Source of the DNA: Sinomonas atrocyanea
Lineage (GTDB): Bacteria; Actinomycetota; Actinomycetes; Actinomycetales; Micrococcaceae
DNA length: 64,000 nucleotides
Direction: 5' to 3'
Assembly: GCF_030812675.1 (NCBI RefSeq)
Contig: NZ_JAUSTE010000002.1
Coordinates: 186,001-250,000 of the forward strand
The position numbers and the translations under genes were made by a program. Of the stretch, positions 59,607 through 64,000 are shown piece by piece. A model generated the notes under the pieces. It searched no databases. It was not told the DNA's origin and saw nothing but the letters and a program-made list of their open reading frames with translations. The first letter of the stretch is position 1. Every line of letters starts with the position of its first letter.

Positions 59607-60830
59607 ATGGATCTCATCGCGGACGCCCGCAGCCTCCAGGACACGCTGACCGAGTGGCGGCACGCCCTCCACGAGGAGCCCGAGATCGGGCTCGACCTCC
59701 CCCGCACGCAGGAGAAGGTCCTCTCGGTGCTCGAGGGCCTCGGCCTCGAGGTGTCGACCGGCACGGACACCACCTCGGTCACCGCCGTCCTGCGCGGCAC
59801 GGCCCGGGAGTCGGCGGATCCGGCGCCCACCGTCCTGCTGCGCGCGGACATGGACGCCCTCCCGGTCCAGGAGCGCACCGGAGCCGCGTTCTCCTCCCGG
59901 ATCGACGGCGCGATGCATGCGTGCGGCCACGACCTGCACACCTCGATGCTGCTCGGCGCGGCCACGCTGCTCGCCGACGCCCGCCACCGCCTCGCCGGGG
60001 ACGTCCTCTTCATGTTCCAGCCGGGCGAGGAGGGCTTCGACGGGGCCGGGGTGATGATCCGCGAGGGCGTGCTGGACGCCGCGGGCCGCCGCCCCGACGC
60101 CGCCTTCGGCATGCACGTCTTCTCCTCGATGGCCCCGCACGGGACCTTCGTCACCCGCCCGGGCGTCATGATGAGCGCCTCCGACGGCCTGTTCGTCCGC
60201 GTCCTCGGCGCCGGCGGCCACGGGTCGGCGCCGCACACGGCCAAGGACCCGGTGACGGTCGCGGCGGAGATGGTCCTCGCGCTCCAGACCATGGTCACGC
60301 GCCAGTTCGACATGTTCGATCCGACCGTCGTCACGGTCGGCCGGCTCGCCGCCGGGACCAAGCGCAACGTCATCCCCGACACCGCGGAGTTCGACGCCAC
60401 GATCCGCACCTTCTCCGACGCGCACCGCGAGCGCATGCAGACGGCCATCCCGCGCCTGCTGACGGGAATCGCCCACGCCCACGGCCTCGACGTCGAGGTC
60501 CGCTACGAGGCCGAGTACCCGCTCACCATCACGGACACCGCGCAGACCGAATTCGCGGAGGCCGCGGTGGCCGAGCTCTTCGGCGGCGCCGCGGGCCGGC
60601 ATGCGCGGCTCGCGCAGCCGCTGAGCGGCTCGGAGGACTTCTCCCGCGTCCTGGCGGAGGTCCCCGGCAGCTTCATCGGCCTGAGCGCCGTCCCGGCAGG
60701 CGTCGACCACGGCACCGCCGCATTCAACCACTCCCCGTACGCGACGTTCGACGACGCCGTCCTCGCCGACGGCGCGGCCCTGTACGCGCACCTCGCATTC
60801 ACCAAGACCGCCCAGCTCGCTGGCCGCTGA
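59607..60830 (+). CDS. M20-family amidohydrolase/peptidase
   Basis: This is a 407-residue metal-dependent amidohydrolase of the hippurate/IAA-amino acid type. The metal and catalytic residues lie in LRADMDALPVQE, MHACGHDLHTSMLLGAA, FQPGEEGFDGAGVMI, the FGMHVFSSM block, and SGSEDFSR near the C-terminus. It cleaves N-acyl amino acids or short peptides. AGGAAAGGA precedes the ATG. It forms an operon with the MHS transporter 25 bp downstream. Confidence 0.92.
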   Translation: MDLIADARSLQDTLTEWRHALHEEPEIGLDLPRTQEKVLSVLEGLGLEVSTGTDTTSVTAVLRGTARESADPAPTVLLRADMDALPVQERTGAAFSSRIDGAMHACGHDLHTSMLLGAATLLADARHRLAGDVLFMFQPGEEGFDGAGVMIREGVLDAAGRRPDAAFGMHVFSSMAPHGTFVTRPGVMMSASDGLFVRVLGAGGHGSAPHTAKDPVTVAAEMVLALQTMVTRQFDMFDPTVVTVGRLAAGTKRNVIPDTAEFDATIRTFSDAHRERMQTAIPRLLTGIAHAHGLDVEVRYEAEYPLTITDTAQTEFAEAAVAELFGGAAGRHARLAQPLSGSEDFSRVLAEVPGSFIGLSAVPAGVDHGTAAFNHSPYATFDDAVLADGAALYAHLAFTKTAQLAGR

Positions 60831-60855
60831 CCCACCCCACCCGGAGGCCCTCCCC

Positions 60856-62157
60856 ATGTCCACCAACGCCGCTGTTGCCGGACGCGTCCGCAAGGCGCCC
60901 TCGACCCGGCAGACCCTCATGAGCACCGGGGTCGGCAACGCCGTCGAATGGTTCGACTGGAACGTCTACGCGACCTTCGCACCGTTCTTCTCGAAGCAGC
61001 TGTTCAACGGCGCCGACCCCACGTCCGCGATCCTCTCGACCCTCGCCGTCTTCGCGGTCGGCTTCCTGGCCCGGCCCTTCGGCGGGCTCGTGTTCGGCTG
61101 GATCGGCGACCGGATCGGCCGCCGGACGTCGATGACGCTGGCCGTGGCCCTCGCGGCCTTCGGGAGCCTGCTCATCGCCCTCGCCCCGACCTTCACCTCG
61201 GTGGGCGCCCTGGCCTCCCTCGTCCTCCTCGTGGCCCGGCTCATCCAGGGCCTGGCCCACGGCGGCGAGCTGCCCTCGTCCCAGACCTACCTCTCCGAGG
61301 TCGCGCCCCGCGAGAAGCGCGGGCTCTGGTCCTCGCTGATCTACGTCTCCGGCACCATGGGCGTCCTCTTCGGCACGTTCCTCGGCGTGGTCCTCACGAG
61401 CGTGCTCAGCAAGGCGCAGATGGACTCCTTCGGCTGGCGCATCCCGTTCTTCCTCGGCGCCGTGCTCGGCCTGTACGGGCTCATCATGCGGGCCCGCATG
61501 CCCGAGACCGAGGCGTTCGAGCGCCTCACGGACGGGGCCAAGAAGCCGAGGCACCCGCTCTGGCGCTCCATCGTCGAGCACCGGAAGCAGGCCCTGCAGG
61601 TCATCGGCATGACCGTCGGCCTGACGATCATCTACTACGTGTGGGGCGTGGTCGCCCCCGCCTTCGCCATCTCCAGCCTGCACATCGACCCCACCCAGGC
61701 GCTCTGGGCGGGCGTGGGCGCCAACGTGGTGTTCCTCATCGCCCTGCCGCTCTGGGGCAGGGTCAGCGACCGGATCGGGCGCAAGAAGGTCCTGATCATC
61801 GGCGGCGTGGGGGTCGCGGTCCTGCACTTCCCGATGACGTGGCTCCTCCACAACGCCGCGTGGCAGCTGTTCATCTCGATGTCCGTCATGCTGGTCTTCA
61901 TCGCCTGCTCCGCGGCGATCGTCCCGGCGGCCTACGCGGAGATGTTCCCGGCGCACATCCGCACCGTCGGCGTGGGCGTCCCGTACTCGATCTGCGTCGC
62001 ACTGTTCGGCGGCACCGCCCCCTACCTGCAGCAGCTCTTCTCCGACGTGTTCCACCAGTCGTGGATGTTCAACGTCTACGCGGTGCTCATGGTCGTGGTC
62101 TCGATCCTGACCGTGCTCGGCCTTCCCGAGACGAAGGGCAAGGACCTGCGGCGCTGA
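60856..62157 (+). CDS. MFS transporter, metabolite:H+ symporter family
   Basis: This is a 433-residue, 12-helix MFS protein. GVGNAVEWFDWNVYATFAPFF, ARPFGGLVFGWIGDRIGRR, LVARLIQGLAHGGELPSSQTYLSE and GRVSDRIGRKKVL mark the MHS (ProP/ShiA/KgtP) branch, which takes up organic acids, betaines or related compounds. Presumably it imports the substrate of the adjacent M20 enzyme under control of the divergent AsnC-type regulator. Confidence 0.92.
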   Translation: MSTNAAVAGRVRKAPSTRQTLMSTGVGNAVEWFDWNVYATFAPFFSKQLFNGADPTSAILSTLAVFAVGFLARPFGGLVFGWIGDRIGRRTSMTLAVALAAFGSLLIALAPTFTSVGALASLVLLVARLIQGLAHGGELPSSQTYLSEVAPREKRGLWSSLIYVSGTMGVLFGTFLGVVLTSVLSKAQMDSFGWRIPFFLGAVLGLYGLIMRARMPETEAFERLTDGAKKPRHPLWRSIVEHRKQALQVIGMTVGLTIIYYVWGVVAPAFAISSLHIDPTQALWAGVGANVVFLIALPLWGRVSDRIGRKKVLIIGGVGVAVLHFPMTWLLHNAAWQLFISMSVMLVFIACSAAIVPAAYAEMFPAHIRTVGVGVPYSICVALFGGTAPYLQQLFSDVFHQSWMFNVYAVLMVVVSILTVLGLPETKGKDLRR

Positions 62158-62171
62158 ACCGACCGCCGCGG

Positions 62172-62207
62172 ACGGCGCCCCGCCAGCGCAAGCCGGCGGG
62201 GCGCCGT
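62172..62207. terminator. Terminator after MHS transporter
   Basis: A 13-bp perfect stem (62172-62184 with 62195-62207) encloses a 10-nt loop, 14 bp after the stop. Confidence 0.75.
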
Positions 62208-62236
62208 CGTGCGTGCCCCGGTACCCTTGGAGGGCA

Positions 62237-63100
62237 ATGAGCGAGCACCCCGAATCCCCCGCAACCACCCCGGCCAACCCCGTCACCCCGGGCAGCCAGG
62301 CCTCTTTCGACACCTACCGCCGCCAGCCCCTCAGCTTCGTCCGGCGCGGCACCCGCCTCCAGGGCCGCCGACAGGCCGCCTGGGACGAGCACGCGGACGC
62401 GTACGTGGTGGACGTCCCCCGGCACGTGGCGGACACCTCGGTCCACCCCGACTACGTGTTCGACGCCGCGACCGAGTTCGGGCGCCGGGCGCCGCTCGTC
62501 GTGGAGATCGGCTCGGGACTCGGCGAGGCCATCGTCGCCGCCGCGGAGGCCGACCCGGAGCGGGATTTCCTCGCCGTCGAGGTCTACCGGCCCGGCCTGG
62601 CGAACACGCTGCTGCGGATCGGCCAGCGCGGACTCACGAACGTCCGGGTGGCCCAGGCCAACGCCCCCGAGGTGCTCGGATCAATGCTCCCCGCCGGCTC
62701 GGTGGACGAGCTGTGGGTGTTCTTCCCGGATCCCTGGCACAAGACGCGCCACCACAAGCGGCGCATGGTGAAGGACTCCTTCGCCGCGCTCGCCGCCCGG
62801 GTCCTCGCCCCGGGGGGCGTCTGGCGGCTCGCCACGGACTGGTCCGGCTACGCCCAGCAGATGCGGGACGTCGTGGCCGCCTCGCCGGACTTCCGCAACG
62901 CGCACGACGGCGAGCTGGCCGGCTCCGCGAGCCCGCTCACCGCGGCCTGGGCCTCCGGGGTGGACTGCGAGCCCACCGGGGAGGCCGACGCCCTGGGCGG
63001 GTGGGCCCCACGGTTCGAGGGGCGGATCCTGACGAGTTTCGAGAACAAGGCCCTCAAGGCCGGACGCGTCGTCTTCGACCTCACGGCCGTCCGGGCCTGA
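62237..63100 (+). CDS. trmB: tRNA (guanine-N7-)-methyltransferase
   Basis: TrmB methylates G46 of tRNA with S-adenosylmethionine. The 287 residues contain a disordered N-terminus, the SAM loop VEIGSGLGEAIVAAAEADP, FLAVEVYRPG, RVAQANAPEVL, the signature VFFPDPWHKTRHHKRRMV and LATDWSGYAQQM. The ATG at 62237 lies just after GGAGGG; TACCCT upstream (62222-62227) is a likely -10. Confidence 0.95.
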   Translation: MSEHPESPATTPANPVTPGSQASFDTYRRQPLSFVRRGTRLQGRRQAAWDEHADAYVVDVPRHVADTSVHPDYVFDAATEFGRRAPLVVEIGSGLGEAIVAAAEADPERDFLAVEVYRPGLANTLLRIGQRGLTNVRVAQANAPEVLGSMLPAGSVDELWVFFPDPWHKTRHHKRRMVKDSFAALAARVLAPGGVWRLATDWSGYAQQMRDVVAASPDFRNAHDGELAGSASPLTAAWASGVDCEPTGEADALGGWAPRFEGRILTSFENKALKAGRVVFDLTAVRA

Positions 63101-63109
63101 GGCGCAGGC

Positions 63110-63550
63110 TTAGGGGGCGGCGCCGCCGTCGCCCGAGGTGCGCGTGAGCGTCCAGACGTTCGCCTCGCCCTGGCGTTCGCAGCTGACGGTGCTCAGGAGC
63201 TGGCGCACCATCTGCAGGCCCCGCCCGCTGTCCGCCTCCGGGCCGGGCATGGAGTCGGGGACGTCGAGTTCGCCCATCGGGACGGCGCCGAGCTCGTAGA
63301 GCCTCGCCAGGAGCAGGTACGGGCGCACCTCCACGTCGACCTGCAGCTCCACGGAGCCGTCGTCCGGCGCCTTGGCGTGCCGCACCGCGTTGGTGGCGAC
63401 CTCCACCACGGCCAGCTCGAACGGCATGCGGTCCTCGGGGCCGAGGGTGAGGACGTCGTCCCAGAGCCGCTCGAACGTCTCGTGGAGGGCGTCGATGACG
63501 GGGGGCTCGGCCGGCCCGCGAACCGTCGCCGAAGCGAGGATCTCAGCCAC
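63110..63550 (-). CDS. Anti-sigma factor kinase (RsbW/SpoIIAB-like)
   Basis: This is a 146-residue GHKL ATPase. The N-box reads PFELAVVEVATNAVRHA and the G1/G2 region PEADSGRGLQMVRQLL. Partner-switching kinases of this type bind a sigma factor and phosphorylate a STAS antagonist on Ser/Thr. The antagonist is encoded directly upstream, overlapping by 8 bp. The GTG at 63550 lies 9 nt after GAGGAGG. The cognate sigma factor is not visible. Confidence 0.85.
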   Translation of the reverse strand: MAEILASATVRGPAEPPVIDALHETFERLWDDVLTLGPEDRMPFELAVVEVATNAVRHAKAPDDGSVELQVDVEVRPYLLLARLYELGAVPMGELDVPDSMPGPEADSGRGLQMVRQLLSTVSCERQGEANVWTLTRTSGDGGAAP

Positions 63551-63875
63551 GGCTGAACGCCTCCTCGGCGGTCGGGTAGGGGGTGAGGATGCGGTCCATG
63601 CTCGTGAGCTTGAGGACCATCTCCAGCTGCGGGCCGATGTTCGCGATGCGGAGGTCTCCGCCCGCCTGCCGCGCCGCCTTGAGGCAGCCCACGAGGGCGC
63701 CGAGGCCCGAGGAGTCCATGAAGTCGGTCTCACCGAGGTTCAGGACGATGTTGCGGTGGCCGGACTCGAGGGCAGCTGCCACCGCCTCCCTCAGCTCCGG
63801 CGCCCCGACCATGTTCAGCCGGCCGCTGCCGGCCAGTTCCGCGTAGTCGCCGCGCGGCTGAAGATCGAACTTCAC
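63543..63875 (-). CDS. STAS-domain anti-sigma factor antagonist
   Basis: This is a 110-residue RsbV/SpoIIAA-like protein. FMDSSGLGALVGCLKAAR holds the phosphorylatable serine, and RLNMVGAPELREAV the N-terminal strand-helix. It would release the sigma factor from the downstream-encoded kinase when unphosphorylated. The GTG at 63875 overlaps the stop of the upstream gene (GTGA), with GAGGAG upstream. Confidence 0.92.
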   Translation of the reverse strand: MKFDLQPRGDYAELAGSGRLNMVGAPELREAVAAALESGHRNIVLNLGETDFMDSSGLGALVGCLKAARQAGGDLRIANIGPQLEMVLKLTSMDRILTPYPTAEEAFSRG

Positions 63876-64000
63876 GTCCTGCTCCTCTCCGAGGGGAATC
63901 CCCTGTAACGGGCGGCCTTGACGAGCACGCTGAGCGCGAGCAGGTCGTAGGCCGTCCAGATGACGTTCACGAGCGTACCGAGCGGCTCCCCGATCCCCAG
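63872..64000 (-). CDS. C-terminal end of a probable membrane glycosyltransferase (partial)
   Basis: A minus-strand frame enters from the right edge and ends at 63872, overlapping the STAS gene as GTGA. The 42 visible residues include GTLVNVIWTAYDLLALSVLVKAARYRG, a final membrane helix followed by a basic tail, as in processive family-2 (cellulose synthase-like) glycosyltransferases. The assignment rests on this fragment only. Confidence 0.5.
   Translation of the reverse strand: MGIGEPLGTLVNVIWTAYDLLALSVLVKAARYRGFPSERSRT

Noticed and set aside
59607-60830. Allantoate amidohydrolase (missing step of the purine island)
   Set aside because: The motifs (MHACGHDLH, FQPGEEGFDGA) are those of the hippurate/IAA hydrolase branch of M20. 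The gene pairs with an MHS importer and AsnC-type regulator and lacks the 21-bp-spaced operator.

Overview
The window is about 64 kb of very GC-rich chromosome with dense, short-spaced genes, many GTG/TTG starts and many apparently leaderless genes. Gene content (GlxR-type Crp, MarP protease, DUF3073, a HAIR/HspR heat-shock operator, an Arthrobacter-type uricase, a guanidine-III riboswitch) points to an actinobacterium. Micrococcaceae (Arthrobacter/Sinomonas-like) is my best inference. No insertion sequence, prophage or CRISPR array was seen.

Layout. 1-9 kb: the end of acetyl-CoA synthetase, a two-cupredoxin secreted protein, aroQ, marP, crp, a Nudix/RidA/DUF4177 operon, a bifunctional penicillin-binding protein and a metallophosphoesterase; the order resembles the crp-ponA2 region of Mycobacterium. 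9-13 kb: a heterodimeric ABC exporter and tRNA-Pro(CGG). 13-18 kb: a P-type ATPase, then the most unusual locus: a secreted 89-residue precursor with five tandem 12-residue repeats, divergent from an XRE-HTH/TPR regulator, built like a peptide-pheromone/receptor pair. 18-21.5 kb: purC, purD, an asparaginase and a sterol-carrier-like gene.

21.5-44.2 kb is a purine-degradation and glyoxylate-assimilation island. It encodes a purine permease, uricase, UraH, UraD, allantoinase, ureidoglycine aminohydrolase, glyoxylate carboligase, hydroxypyruvate isomerase, tartronate semialdehyde reductase, glycerate kinase, malate synthase, malic enzyme and a pyruvate dehydrogenase E1, plus an IclR-family regulator. 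Glyoxylate can leave either through glycerate or through a malate synthase/malic enzyme/pyruvate dehydrogenase cycle. Six promoter regions carry pairs of TTCCrCnATnnGGAA-like boxes, five of them exactly 21 bp apart, which I read as operators of the IclR regulator. The island separates the sterol-carrier-like gene from purF-purM-DUF3073, which lie together in Mycobacterium.

44.2-49.7 kb: purF, purM, a sirtuin, DUF3073 and a septum-formation-like membrane protein. 49.7-54.6 kb: clpB under a perfect HAIR operator, a divergent DUF4031-HD protein, a 2'-5' RNA ligase-like protein and a YceI protein. 54.6-60.8 kb: a YccF protein, two SMR guanidinium exporters behind a guanidine-III riboswitch, a flavin-binding protein, a DEAD-box helicase, and a double-module Lrp/AsnC regulator divergent from an M20 amidohydrolase. 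60.8-64 kb: an MHS-family transporter, trmB, an anti-sigma kinase/STAS antagonist pair, and the end of a probable glycosyltransferase.

A family of palindromic repeats built on GGGTACGCATCTCGTCG lies in two convergent intergenic regions (about 32.85-33.07 and 47.54-47.63 kb).
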